This document shows positions 32,107 through 41,765 of a stretch of DNA of 64,000 nt, piece after piece. The notes below the pieces were generated by a model. It did no database searches and was not told the origin of the DNA. It was given only the letters and a program-made list of their open reading frames with translations. This stretch comes from Bacillus sp. JCM 19041 (GTDB lineage Bacteria; Bacillota; Bacilli; Bacillales; Bacillaceae_D): the NCBI GenBank assembly GCA_001310375.1, contig BAXC01000006.1, positions 1-64,000 on the forward strand, given 5' to 3'. Positions within the stretch are counted from its first letter, which is position 1. Each line of letters begins with the position of its first letter. A program made the translations under genes and the position numbers.

Positions 32107-32793
32107 ATGAGTGAGGAGATGAAGCATGTGGAGAAAGAAAAATGGAAGTTCGTTGACGCGTACTTAGATGAGCAGTTACACAAGAAGAACAGTATACTAG
32201 AAGCGGTGCTGGCAAATAATCGCAAAAATGATTTGCCAGCGATTGATGTGTCCCGTACGCAAGGAGAATTCTTGCGATTGCTTGTGACAATGACAGGGGC
32301 AAAGCGAATATTAGAGATTGGAACATTGGGAGGCTACAGCACGATCTGCATGGCTAAAGCTTTACCAGAAGATGGTAGAATCATCACTTTAGAAGCAAAT
32401 TCAATCCATGCCGCCTGCGCGGAAGAAAACATTAGAAATGCTCGTTTTGAAGATCGGATTAGTATTCGAGTAGGCGAAGCACTTAAGACGTTACCTGAAC
32501 TTGAGAAGCAGAAGGAATCCTTTGATTTTATCTTCATTGACGCTGACAAACCAAATAATCCACAATATCTGGAATGGGCGTTGAAGCTTGCAAAGCCAGG
32601 TGCAACGATTCTAGCTGATAATGTCGTTAGGGCTGGGGAAGTCATTAATGACCATAGTACAGATCCAAGAGTTCATGGGATTCGGACATTTCTTGAACGA
32701 CTTGCGAATGAGGAACGAATTGATTCAACGGCGATTCAAACAGTTGGGGAGAAGGGCTATGATGGTTTTGTTATTGGGGTGGTACGAAAATAA
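32107..32793 (+). CDS. SAM-dependent O-methyltransferase (caffeoyl-CoA/catechol type)
   Basis: 228 residues. Motif I is RILEIGTLGGYSTICMA, then DGRIITLEAN (acidic loop), FDFIFIDADKPNNPQYLEW with the metal-binding DADK, and ATILADNVVRAGEV. It belongs to the COG4122 family of small, often Mg-dependent O-methyltransferases. Acceptor unknown. AAGGAG lies only two bases before ATG 32107, so the ATG at 32119 is a possible alternative. Divergent from the LysR gene. Confidence 0.85.
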   Translation: MSEEMKHVEKEKWKFVDAYLDEQLHKKNSILEAVLANNRKNDLPAIDVSRTQGEFLRLLVTMTGAKRILEIGTLGGYSTICMAKALPEDGRIITLEANSIHAACAEENIRNARFEDRISIRVGEALKTLPELEKQKESFDFIFIDADKPNNPQYLEWALKLAKPGATILADNVVRAGEVINDHSTDPRVHGIRTFLERLANEERIDSTAIQTVGEKGYDGFVIGVVRK

Positions 32794-32802
32794 GCAACAA
32801 AG

Positions 32803-32829
32803 AAACGCATCCTACAAAGGATGCGTTTT
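32803..32829. terminator. Terminator between O-methyltransferase and peptide genes
   Basis: AAACGCATCCT and AGGATGCGTTT form an 11-bp stem with a 4-base loop. Placed to stop the O-methyltransferase transcript and, from the other side, the peptide-receptor operon. Confidence 0.75.
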
Positions 32830-32929
32830 AGTACTTTTAATTCTAAAAAAGACAGAGTCTCTTGGTTAAGTGAGTGGTGTATTCGATTATACATTAAAAG
32901 AACCTGTGTTTCAGTGAACCTTGATGTTA

Positions 32930-33052
32930 TTAAGTACCGACATGAACAGGAGGCCCTCCAAAAGGTACAATCTCTGAATCTGTTTGGGAGGCCATTGTTA
33001 GGGGACTAAGAACCAAAGCTAATACAATACTTGTTTTTATAATGCTTTTCAT
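32930..33052 (-). CDS. Putative secreted signalling-peptide precursor 2 (40 aa)
   Basis: Too short for routine ORF lists. It begins MKSIIKTSIVLALVLSPLTM, a basic n-region and hydrophobic core of a Sec signal, and ends in PFGGPPVHVGT. It has the same 40-residue length and the same tail pattern FGxPPVxVGx as the preceding precursor. AGGA lies 10 bases before the ATG. It follows precursor 1 by 60 bp in the same direction, downstream of the AimR-like receptor. AimP and Phr precursors have this design: signal peptide plus C-terminal pheromone. The function is inferred from architecture. Confidence 0.75.
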   Translation of the reverse strand: MKSIIKTSIVLALVLSPLTMASQTDSEIVPFGGPPVHVGT

Positions 33053-33112
33053 AATAATGTTTCCTAATCTTAAATCAGATCCATTTGCAAATAACAAGAA
33101 TCATTGTATCTT

Positions 33113-33235
33113 TCAACTACCAACATTAACTGGAGGGTTACCAAAAGTCTCTACACCTGTATTTGTATTTCCAGTTAGAGCTGAGGGTCCTGCAATTAAT
33201 GTGACTAGGAAACATACTGTCAAAAAACGTTTCAT
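33113..33235 (-). CDS. Putative secreted signalling-peptide precursor 1 (40 aa)
   Basis: Starts MKRFLTVCFLVTLIAGPSAL (Sec-type signal) and ends ETFGNPPVNVGS. The ATG overlaps the receptor stop as ATGA and is preceded by a perfect AAGGAGG six to seven bases upstream, so it is translationally coupled to the receptor. This is the arrangement seen for rap-phr, aimR-aimP and related receptor-pheromone cassettes. The mature peptide is probably the last 6 to 10 residues, re-imported by an oligopeptide permease; that is inference. Confidence 0.8.
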   Translation of the reverse strand: MKRFLTVCFLVTLIAGPSALTGNTNTGVETFGNPPVNVGS

Positions 33236-34341
33236 ATAGAAACCTCCTTATTATTTATTGAAGTGATATCTTTTTGAACTACAGGGAGCATATTTGCTTG
33301 ACCGTGTATTCCGAAATCAATGAGAGCCTTCGCAAGTAATGCGAGATCCTTCGTTGCTTTTCCTTTATAGTAAAGTAAAAAAAGACTCGTCTTTCCTTCA
33401 ACTTCCATTTGTTCAATCATTTCCAAAGCGCGGGTTGTTTGATTACGAACAATATGCTGATGAATTTTTTCTTCTTCAGAGGTGTCTTCAGAAATATCGA
33501 AAATTTCTCCGTAAATATTTTTAATAAATGCTGTTTTTTCATGCTCTAAAACATTTTTATAACTCGTTAACCCGGCACGTTCAGCAAAGAGAATAGCTTG
33601 CTTATTATATTCCAGGCAAAGAGTTAAATTGTCAACTAGTTTTGTATCTGATAATGCATGATAGCTTGACGCTCGGACGGCATCTGGTGTAGCTTCATTT
33701 ACATTTACGGCTAAAAAGTAATCTTCTGCCCCTTCAAAGTCCCCCTCTCCATATAATTTACCCAAACCAATTAAAAGAGAAATCCGTGATGCTAATGCAC
33801 TTTTCATATAACCAGGTTTGATATTCGAGAAGTTGTCACGCATTTTGTCTGCTAAAAAAAGAGTATTCCTGACGCTCCCCATTTTAAAGTAAGTAGTTAA
33901 TTCAACGATCTCAAGTCTCATTCGTGCTAGGGGGTTCTTTACTTCTGCGTACAGGTCTCTCGATTGATCTAGAGTTTCCTGTAACGTTAGATCATTAGAG
34001 AGAGTACTTAGCACTAAACGATAAACCAAAATCCATTCTTTTAATAAATCGTCAGTACCATGCTTATCCAAGAGACTTTCTAAGACAGAAATTTGTTCAT
34101 GAATTGAAGCGTATTCAAAAGCGTCTCGCACATCATGGAGTTTATTGACATGCATCGCATATGTATTCATTACAGGTACAGTTTCTTCAGGGGCTGCGTT
34201 TTTCACAATTAGCATAAATTGTTCAAAATCATACAAGGATTCACGTGCAATTTCTTTTAGATGATCAGATTTAAATAGCTCCGAATTGTTCCAAGATTTC
34301 TGGGCAAGTAATTTAGTAAGTTCTTTCTCAGGATTAAACAT
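33232..34341 (-). CDS. TPR-type peptide receptor resembling AimR (arbitrium) family
   Basis: About 369 residues, all-helical, starting at ATG 34341 behind GGAGAGGG. From memory the register matches phage AimR proteins: an N-terminal segment then FEQFMLIVKN, VRDAFEYASIHEQISVLESL, a run of TPR-like helix pairs (MRLEIVELTTYFKMGSVRNT, SRISLLIGLGKLYGEGDFEG) and a C-terminal block NQTTRALEMIEQMEVEGKTS followed by LLYYKGKATKD. AimR, Rap, PlcR and NprR all bind short re-imported peptides through TPRs. No long classical HTH is obvious in the first 60 residues, so whether it binds DNA or a protein is open. No phage genes are nearby. A Rap-like phosphatase is the main alternative. Confidence 0.7.
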   Translation of the reverse strand: MFNPEKELTKLLAQKSWNNSELFKSDHLKEIARESLYDFEQFMLIVKNAAPEETVPVMNTYAMHVNKLHDVRDAFEYASIHEQISVLESLLDKHGTDDLLKEWILVYRLVLSTLSNDLTLQETLDQSRDLYAEVKNPLARMRLEIVELTTYFKMGSVRNTLFLADKMRDNFSNIKPGYMKSALASRISLLIGLGKLYGEGDFEGAEDYFLAVNVNEATPDAVRASSYHALSDTKLVDNLTLCLEYNKQAILFAERAGLTSYKNVLEHEKTAFIKNIYGEIFDISEDTSEEEKIHQHIVRNQTTRALEMIEQMEVEGKTSLFLLYYKGKATKDLALLAKALIDFGIHGQANMLPVVQKDITSINNKEVSI

Positions 34342-34510
34342 CGATCCAACCCTCTCCAAATTTATCTATTACAGATAAGTATATAACGTAAATGAAGAAA
34401 ATTGAGTGTATTTCCATATTTCCCAACATGATAATCAACTTTTTTTGAGTGTAGATTAGAGCTCATCAATCACCTTGGACTATTCTCCTATTTTTATTAA
34501 ATAATAAATT

Positions 34511-34683
34511 GAGTGATTTCAATGAAAGATTAGGAATTAGTGGACGGCATACACGTAGAATCCTGCGGGAGCAAAGACGAAGATGAGACTAACAGCATAG
34601 CTGCGAGGCTCATCCGTCGCCCGCGGAAAGCGGAGTGTATATCGGGAGCGAGGACAGGCTCGAAAAGCATCGTCTAATCACTC
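34511..34683. repeat. Interspersed palindromic repeat of Bacillaceae type
   Basis: The only notable content of the 365-bp gap between the receptor and YjiH genes. GAGTGATT (34511-34518) and AATCACTC (34676-34683) form an outer inverted repeat around a GC-rich core with TCCTGCGGGA, GATGAG...CTCATC and CCCGCGGAAAGCGGAG. Elements with such cores are scattered between genes in many Bacillus-group genomes, as I remember; it looks like a non-coding REP/MITE-type element. Confidence 0.6.
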
Positions 34684-34706
34684 ATCAAAGAAAGTTTGTC
34701 AATCAC

Positions 34707-36046
34707 TTAAAATAATAAAAACGCGATAGGTGTAACTAAAATTAATGTAAGTACGACCCGTATAAACCAAATAATGACCATTTTACCGATGCTAAGCTTA
34801 ATGTCGGTAGCGAGGATACAAGGAATCACAGCTGAGAAAAACAGGACAGATGAGACGGACATCACGGCAATAATAAAACGGGTAATGATGTCTGCATCGA
34901 CAACGAGTAAAGCAGGTAAGAAGATTTCAGAGATTGAAATAGCAGCGGCTTTTGCGGCAAGCATTGGGTCAGGCAATTGTAAGAGTGCAGTGATTGGATA
35001 AAATAGATAGCCGGCATAGTCAAAAACCGGGGTAAATGTAGCGAGAACAAGCCCAAGCAAGCCAATCGACATGATTGTGGTAGAATACTCATTGTCATTA
35101 ACAACCCGTCTTTTAAACTTTTAGCGGCTTCTTTAAAAAAAGAATTGCTTGTAGCAGCTGTTTCGATTCCTTCGCTCCAGCCTTTTTGTAATCTTGTTAA
35201 AAACCCTAGTTTTTTTAGTTCTTCTATTTGGGGCTCTGCACCTGGATAATAGTCATCCTTCATTGAACGAAGGGGCCATATTCGTGCTGTAATAGCCGTT
35301 ACTGCAAAGGTGACGACGAATGAAACAATAAAGTAAATTGTCCAGATTGACATCAAGTTAAGGGTATTTGCGATTACGACCATAAAAGTGACCGAGACGG
35401 TTGAAAAGCCTGTGGCAATAATAGAAGCTTCTCGGAAAGAATAAATTCCTTGTTTATATAAGGAATTGGTTACGAGTAGACCAACGGAATAGCTTCCCAC
35501 AAAGGAAGCAATCGCGTCGAGGGAAGAGCGTCCTGGCGTTCTGAAAATTGGTCTCATAATTGGCTCCATTAAATTTCCGAGGAATTCAAGCAACCCATAG
35601 CCAATTAAAACAGTAAGAAAGATCGCACCAATCGGAACAAGAAGGCTAACTGGTGTAATTAAGGAGTTGATTAAAAAAGGGCCCATATCAGGAGCGAAGA
35701 GCCAAGTTGGTCCGATACCAAATAGAATGAGGGCACCAAATACAAAGCCCAATACTTTGAAAATGGATAAGACGAAATCGGTAGCTGACTTGTTCCATTT
35801 CTTTGTGTAAAACGGGTAAATCGCTCCAAGTAAGAGGATGACAAAGATATAAACGGTAACGGCCGTATTTGCTTGTCGGAAAAGCGTTACCAAATGGTCG
35901 AGGGGAATAGAGCTTTTTCCAGCAATTGTAATAGGAACAAAAAACATAAAGATGCCAAGCAAACTAAAAAAGATAAACTTAGCAATTGCCCAAGGCGAGC
36001 GAGTTTTGTTTTGCTCTTTTTGCGAGTGTAAGTCTGGTTGGTTCAT
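34707..36046 (-). CDS. YjiH-family nucleoside-recognition-domain membrane transporter, frameshifted
   Basis: About 446 residues, starting MNQPDLHSQKEQNKTRSPWA behind GAGGAGGAATC. Around ten hydrophobic segments; Gate-domain features appear in IFRTPGRSSLDAIASFVGSY and GFSTVSVTFMVVIANTLNL. The frame breaks near 35093; one added base gives SILPTIMSIGLLGLVLATFT and the C-terminal half. YjiH proteins are often adjacent to hut genes and are candidate histidine/urocanate-type permeases; here it is divergent from hutI (253 bp apart), supporting uptake of an imidazole compound. Confidence 0.75.
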
Positions 36047-36298
36047 AAAAGATTCCTCCTCTTCGTAAAATGGTGCACAACAAATCTTTCTAGTAGTATA
36101 CGAAAAGAAATCAGACAATAAATAGTTCAAATTTTAAAGAGTTTGTAGACAAAATAGGTTTCCTTTATGGTTCGAATTCCCAGTATGGGGTAGAAGAATC
36201 GTAGATCTGTGAAGGAAATCAAAGAAATGTGCTGTAACGATGGTGGAAGTTTTACGGTATCGTAGAATTATAGACTTAGAAGGAATGGAGCTGATCGA

Positions 36299-37597
36299 AT
36301 GGCCAAGAACGTAATGGTAATCCGTCATGCAAAGCAGGTACTAACGAGTCATACAGAAATGCCGCTTACAGGAAAAGAAATGGAAGAAGGACTCATCGTT
36401 ATTGAAGATGGCGCGGTGTGGATTGAGGATGGTCGGATTTCGATGGTTGGTACGGATGCTGATGTGTGGAAGGCGTATCAAGACAGTGGTGGAGAAGGCG
36501 CTACTGTAGTGGATGCATCAAATCAAATTGTCACCCCAGGTCTTGTTGATCCACATACGCATTTGGTCTTTGCAGGGAGTCGCGAGGAAGAATTCGAAAT
36601 GCGCTTACAGGGTTCTGCGTACATGGATATCATGAATGCAGGTGGAGGAATTCATAGCACGACACGCTCCACTGCTGCGGCGACTGAACAAGAATTGGAA
36701 GATCAGTCGAGAGAGCGGTTAAATGAATTCCTTCGACATGGCGTGACGACGATTGAGGCAAAAAGTGGTTATGGATTAACGCTGGAAAATGAAATGAAGC
36801 AGCTACGAGTTGCCAAAAAATTAGATGAAAGCCATCCAATTGATATTGTTTCTACGTTTATGGGAGCTCATGCAGTTCCTCTTGAATACAAGAACAACAC
36901 AGACGATTTTGTTCGAATTGTTATAGAAGAAATGATTCCCATTGTTGCAAAAGAAGGGTTAGCGGTCTTTAATGATGTTTTTTGTGAAAAAGGTGTTTTT
37001 ACTCCCGAACAATCAAAACAAATTCTAGAAGCGGGAAAGCAATATGGATTAATACCTAAGATTCATGCGGATGAAATTGTTTCATACGGTGGAGCCGAAT
37101 TAGCAGCAGAAGTAGGGGCGATATCTGCCGATCATTTGCTGCAAGTGTCAGATGAAGGAATAGAAAAAATGGCCAAGGCTGGTGTCATAGGAGTACTACT
37201 TCCAGCAACTGCATTTTTCTTAATGGAGCCAGCCGCTAATGCGCGGAAGATGATTAAGCAGGGTGTACCAGTGGCGTTGTCTACTGACCGTAACCCAGGT
37301 TCAAGCCCGACGGAATCCATGCCTTTTGTGATGAATCTAGCTTGTCTAACGATGGGGATGACGCCGAAAGAAGTGATTAGTGCTGCGACGATCAATGCGG
37401 CTTATGCGATTGGAAAGGCAAAAGAAGTTGGCAGCTTGGAAGTGGGTAAGAAAGCGGACGTTGTTTTGTGGAACGCTCCTAATTACACGTATTTGCAATA
37501 TCATGTTGGCGTAAATATGGTGGATACTGTCATTAAGAATGGTGAAATAGTTGTTGAAAATCGGGTTGTTGTTCAGACAGATCATATGGCGAGATAG
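36299..37597 (+). CDS. hutI: Imidazolonepropionase
   Basis: 432 residues. Opens 4-imidazolone-5-propionate to N-formimino-L-glutamate. Amidohydrolase fold: the metal motif is VDPHTHLVFAGSREEEF, then GGGIHSTTRSTAAATEQEL (substrate loop), KSGYGL, FMGAHAVP, KIHADEI and STDRNPGSSPTESMPFVM, all conserved in HutI. Starts behind GGAATGGAG. First gene of a long plus-strand catabolic run; there is no hutH in the window. Confidence 0.95.
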   Translation: MAKNVMVIRHAKQVLTSHTEMPLTGKEMEEGLIVIEDGAVWIEDGRISMVGTDADVWKAYQDSGGEGATVVDASNQIVTPGLVDPHTHLVFAGSREEEFEMRLQGSAYMDIMNAGGGIHSTTRSTAAATEQELEDQSRERLNEFLRHGVTTIEAKSGYGLTLENEMKQLRVAKKLDESHPIDIVSTFMGAHAVPLEYKNNTDDFVRIVIEEMIPIVAKEGLAVFNDVFCEKGVFTPEQSKQILEAGKQYGLIPKIHADEIVSYGGAELAAEVGAISADHLLQVSDEGIEKMAKAGVIGVLLPATAFFLMEPAANARKMIKQGVPVALSTDRNPGSSPTESMPFVMNLACLTMGMTPKEVISAATINAAYAIGKAKEVGSLEVGKKADVVLWNAPNYTYLQYHVGVNMVDTVIKNGEIVVENRVVVQTDHMAR

Positions 37598-37703
37598 AAT
37601 GGTAGACAATCTACCTACATCAGAGAATGATCCACCAAATCAATAAATCTGCTCCTATCTTCATAAAGAGAGAGATTTACAATGAGGGTAAGGTGGTGAT
37701 TTG

Positions 37704-38870
37704 ATGAAAGGTGCATTAGGTGATTTAGTTGTTCTTGATTTTTCGAGAGTATTAGCCGGTCCTTACTGTACAATGTTGCTTGCAGACATGGGTGCAGAGG
37801 TTATCAAAATTGAAAAACCAGACTATGGTGATGACTCTCGATTCTTTGGCCCTTTTCAGGAAGGGGAGAGTGCGTACTTTGCGATGTTGAACCGGGGAAA
37901 AAAGAGCGTCACCCTTGATCTGAAATCTACTGAATCCATTCAAATGATCCAACAGTTCGTTAAAGAAGCAGACGTTGTAGTAGAGAATTTTAGACCAGGT
38001 GTGATGGAACGTTTAGGCCTCGGCTATGAATCATTGTCAGCCATTAATCCAAAGATTGTGTATGCGTCTATATCTGGCTTCGGTCAATATGGACCGTACC
38101 GTGAACGGCCAGCTTATGATCTTGTTGCTCAGGCTATGGGTGGAATGATGAGTATGACCGGTTTCCCTGGGCATGCTCCAACAAGAGCAGGATCTTCTCT
38201 TGGTGATATGGGTGCGGCACTTTACACAGCGTATGGCATTATGGTTGCACTCCATGATCGGGAGCGTACTGGCCTTGGGCAATATGTTGATGTGGCGATG
38301 ACCGATAGCATGATTGCATTACTTGAATCAAATATGATGCGTTTTACATCAGAGAAAACAATTCCCGAACCAAGCGGAGCGAAACACCCTATTAGTGCTC
38401 CATTTGATTGTTTTAAAACAAACGACCATTATCTTGTTATTGCTGTCGCAAATGATGCCTTGTTTGCAAAGTTGTGTTCTTGTATGGACCGAGTATCGTT
38501 ATGTGAAGATTCGCGCTACCGGTCGGATGTCCTTCGCGCGAGTAATGAAGCTTCATTAAAAAAAGAGATCGAAGAATGGCTTAGTCGCTATTCTGTTGAG
38601 GAAGCTGTTGCTCGTTTAACCGAGTATGGTATTCCGTGTGCGCCAATTCACGATGTTCGTGATATTTATGAAGATGAGCATACGTGGGCGCGGGAGATGC
38701 TTGTGGAAGTGAAAGGTCGTGACGGAAAACCGATGATTGTCACGGGGAATCCGGTGAAGCTATCGCGAACACCTGCAAATATCGGGCAGTCTATTCCGGA
38801 GCTTGGTGAACATACAGCACAAATGAAACGTCCTGTGGGCAAACAAGGAGTGATAAAGAATGAATTTTGA
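37704..38870 (+). CDS. CaiB/BaiF class III CoA-transferase
   Basis: 388 residues starting behind AAGGTGGTG. Motifs: VVLDFSRVLAGPYCTMLLAD, VIKIEKPDYGDDSR, GKKSVTLDLKS, VVVENFRPGVMERLGLGYES, and RAGSSLGDMGAALYTAYGI with the catalytic Asp. Family members move CoA between carboxylates. It overlaps the following acyl-CoA dehydrogenase by 11 bases, so the pair probably activates and then desaturates one acid; in a hut-like cluster imidazolepropionate is a candidate (inference). Confidence 0.88.
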   Translation: MKGALGDLVVLDFSRVLAGPYCTMLLADMGAEVIKIEKPDYGDDSRFFGPFQEGESAYFAMLNRGKKSVTLDLKSTESIQMIQQFVKEADVVVENFRPGVMERLGLGYESLSAINPKIVYASISGFGQYGPYRERPAYDLVAQAMGGMMSMTGFPGHAPTRAGSSLGDMGAALYTAYGIMVALHDRERTGLGQYVDVAMTDSMIALLESNMMRFTSEKTIPEPSGAKHPISAPFDCFKTNDHYLVIAVANDALFAKLCSCMDRVSLCEDSRYRSDVLRASNEASLKKEIEEWLSRYSVEEAVARLTEYGIPCAPIHDVRDIYEDEHTWAREMLVEVKGRDGKPMIVTGNPVKLSRTPANIGQSIPELGEHTAQMKRPVGKQGVIKNEF

Positions 38871-40031
38871 TTACACGGAGCAACAAATCGAGATACGAAA
38901 TAGAACAAAGGACTTTAGCAAACGGGTATTAAAACCAAATGCGGCGGCTTTGGATCAAGAGAACCGTTTTCCAGTAGAGTACATCCCCCAGTTAAGTGAG
39001 CTTGGTTTAATGGGCATTGCTATCCAGAGTGTGACGGAGGAATTGGGTATGACGCAATTTCAGAAGCGATTGCGATAGAAGAAATCGCTTACGGTTGTGC
39101 TGCTACTGGTTCGATCGTCAGTGCTCATTATTTAGGAATTGATGGTGTTTATTTAAAAGGGAACGACTGGCAGAGAGAGACGTATTTAGTTCCTGGATGT
39201 AAGGGCGAAAAGTTGTTTGCGTTTGGATTAACAGAACCGAATGCCGGTACGGATGTTCCAGGTTTAACAACAACTGCTGTCAAAGACGGGGACGACTACA
39301 TCATTAATGGCAAGAAACATTATATTAGCAACGGTGGAAATGCAGATATCATTGTGGTTTATGCAAAAACCGATCCGGCTGCTGGTTCCCGTGGTATTAG
39401 CGCTTTTATAGTGGAACGGGATACACCTGGGTTACGTATTGGCGAAGGGGATGACAAGCTTGGTATCAGAGCGGCACGGACATATGAGTTATTTTTTGAA
39501 GATTGCCGCATCCCAGCGAAAAACCGAGTTGGTGATGAAGGAGAAGGTTTTAAACTAGCGATGGAAGTGATTGACCGTGGTCGTTTAGGTGTGGCGGCTA
39601 TGGCTGTTGGAATTGCTCGTGCCGCTTTAGATGAAGCGCTAAAATACTCAAAAGAACGGCTGGTGGCAAATAAAACCATTGCTGAATTTCAAGGAATTCA
39701 ATTCATGCTCGCCGAAATGAATGTAGATGTCGAACTGGCGCAAACGTATACGTATTATGCCGCGAGTTTAAAAGATAAAAAAGGCTATCGCCTGTCAAAA
39801 AAAGCTTCTACCGCAAAGCTATTTGCTTCTGAAGCGTCGAACCGCGTTGTTCAAAAAGCGATTCAAATTCACGGTGGCAATGGATATATGAAGAAATATC
39901 CGATAGAACGAATCTATCGAGATCAGCGCATCCTTGAAATTTTTGAAGGTACATCCCAAGTGCAAAAGATTGTCATTGCTCAAGCAATGCTAAAACCGAT
40001 AAAACAAGTCCAGGAGGGTATAAGGGTATGA
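38860..40031 (+). CDS. Acyl-CoA dehydrogenase, frameshifted
   Basis: About 390 residues, starting behind AAGGAGTG. The first frame ends at 39078; one added C near 39033 changes AIQSVTEEL to [20 protein letters not shown] and joins the main frame. FAD and substrate motifs [40 protein letters not shown] and the C-terminal [23 protein letters not shown] are typical; the catalytic Glu is expected in the [16 protein letters not shown] segment. Coupled to the CoA-transferase upstream and to hutU downstream by an ATGA overlap (40028-40031). Confidence 0.88.
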
Positions 40032-41695
40032 CGAATCAACTAAATCAACGCGTTATTCGAGCGGATCGTGGTACAGGTCTTACGTGTAAAGGATGGGAAC
40101 AGGAAGCTGCCTTGCGCATGTTAATGAATAATCTTGATCCAGAAGTGGCGGAGAATCCAGATGAGCTTGTTGTTTATGGTGGAATTGGGAAGGCCGCACG
40201 GAATTGGGAGTGCTTTGATGCGATTGTGGCATCGTTGAAGGATTTAGAGAATGATGAAACGTTACTTGTGCAATCTGGGAAGCCAGTAGGTATTTTTCGC
40301 ACTCAAGAAGCGGCGCCCCGTGTGCTAATTGCTAATTCAAATCTTGTGCCTGCTTGGGCGAATTGGGAACATTTTTATGAGCTTGAAGACAAAGGACTGA
40401 TGATGTACGGACAGATGACAGCAGGGAGCTGGATTTATATTGGTGCTCAAGGAATCTTACAAGGAACATACTTAAGCTTTATTGAAGCCGCAAAAAAGGC
40501 ATTCGGACGACCAGATTTAACGGGTAAATTTATTCTGACTGGCGGCATGGGCGGAATGAGCGGTGCCCAACCTTTGGCAGGCAAAATGGCGAAAGGTGTC
40601 ATTCTTGTTGTTGAAGTTGAAAAAAGCAGGATCGAACGAAAGATTAAAGAAGGATATTGCGATTATTTAGCCGAGGATCTAGACGAAGCGCTCAAGATGG
40701 TTGAAGAGTTCACAAAGCAAGGCACTCCAGCATCGATTGGTCTTGTTGGCAATTGTGCCGATGTACTGCCGGAACTTGTACAGCGCGGAATCACGCCAGA
40801 TATCGTAACCGATCAAACAAGTGCCCATGATCCAGTGAATGGTTATGTGCCGAATGGAATGAGCTTAGAAGAGGCATACGCCCTTAGAAAATCAGATGTA
40901 AAGTCTTACGAACAAAAAGCCATTGCGGCAATGGGTGCCCATGTTCAAGCGATGCTGGATCTTCAGAAAGCAGGGGCGGAAACGTTTGATTATGGCAATA
41001 ATATTCGCGCTTATGCCAAACAAGCTGGTGTACAAAATGCATTCGATTTCCCTGGGTTTGTTCCGGCGTACATTCGTCCGCTTTTTTGCGAAGGAAAAGG
41101 GCCTTTCCGCTGGGCAGCTTTATCTGGTAACCCTGAAGATATTTATAAAACAGATCAAGTGGCTATGGAGATGTTTAAAGAAGACGAAGCGCTTGTGAAT
41201 TGGATTGATATGGCACAAAAGATGGTTAAATGGCAAGGTCTTCCGGCGAGAATTTGTTGGCTTGGGTATGGTGACCGGGACCGATTTGCTTTGAAAATTA
41301 ATGAAATGGTTGCAAGTGGTGAACTGGAAGCACCCATTGTTTTCGGACGTGACCATCTTGATTGTGGCTCGGTTGCATCACCAAACCGTGAAACTGAATC
41401 AATGAAAGATGGTAGTGATGCAGTTGCCGATTGGCCAATTCTTAATGCCCTTGTTAATACAGCAGGTGGTGCAAGTTGGGTCAGTGTCCATCACGGAGGT
41501 GGCGTTGGTATGGGTTACTCAATGCACGCAGGACAAGTCATTGTCGCAGATGGCAGTGAAGCAGCAAGAGAGCGAATTGAACGTGTGCTCGTGTCAGATC
41601 CAGGGATGGGAATCGTACGCCATGCGGATGCTGGATATAGCAAAGCGATTAAAGTGGCTAAAGAAAAAAATGTCCATATTCCAATGCAGGAATAA
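40028..41695 (+). CDS. hutU: Urocanate hydratase (copy 1, canonical)
   Basis: 555 residues, intact. NAD-dependent conversion of urocanate to imidazolonepropionate. The NAD site [13 protein letters not shown], the Cys at residue 410 in [13 protein letters not shown] (the position of Cys410 of P. putida urocanase), [20 protein letters not shown] and [11 protein letters not shown] are all conserved. Translationally coupled to the acyl-CoA dehydrogenase, which places urocanate formation next to a CoA-dependent desaturation. Confidence 0.96.
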   Translation: MTNQLNQRVIRADRGTGLTCKGWEQEAALRMLMNNLDPEVAENPDELVVYGGIGKAARNWECFDAIVASLKDLENDETLLVQSGKPVGIFRTQEAAPRVLIANSNLVPAWANWEHFYELEDKGLMMYGQMTAGSWIYIGAQGILQGTYLSFIEAAKKAFGRPDLTGKFILTGGMGGMSGAQPLAGKMAKGVILVVEVEKSRIERKIKEGYCDYLAEDLDEALKMVEEFTKQGTPASIGLVGNCADVLPELVQRGITPDIVTDQTSAHDPVNGYVPNGMSLEEAYALRKSDVKSYEQKAIAAMGAHVQAMLDLQKAGAETFDYGNNIRAYAKQAGVQNAFDFPGFVPAYIRPLFCEGKGPFRWAALSGNPEDIYKTDQVAMEMFKEDEALVNWIDMAQKMVKWQGLPARICWLGYGDRDRFALKINEMVASGELEAPIVFGRDHLDCGSVASPNRETESMKDGSDAVADWPILNALVNTAGGASWVSVHHGGGVGMGYSMHAGQVIVADGSEAARERIERVLVSDPGMGIVRHADAGYSKAIKVAKEKNVHIPMQE

Positions 41696-41698
41696 TGA

Positions 41699-41728
41699 AA
41701 AGAGAGGGCCCATTTGGCTCCTCTCTTT
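41699..41728 (+). terminator. Possible intra-operon terminator
   Basis: AAAGAGAGG and CCTCTCTTT with complementary GCC/GGC inside form a stem just after hutU copy 1. The following T-run is interrupted (TTTCATCGATTTT), so read-through into copy 2 is likely. Confidence 0.5.
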
Positions 41729-41765
41729 CATCGATTTTATTAGATGATGCGAGGAGGTGGAAATG

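Noticed and set aside
33042..33239. Plus-strand 65-codon frame across the peptide region
   Set aside because: It is the antisense shadow of the two minus-strand peptide genes, which have signal peptides and a ribosome binding site; the plus frame has neither.
32930..36046. Prophage or mobile element carrying the AimR-like cassette
   Set aside because: No integrase, terminase, structural or lysis genes and no attachment-like repeats were seen around it.
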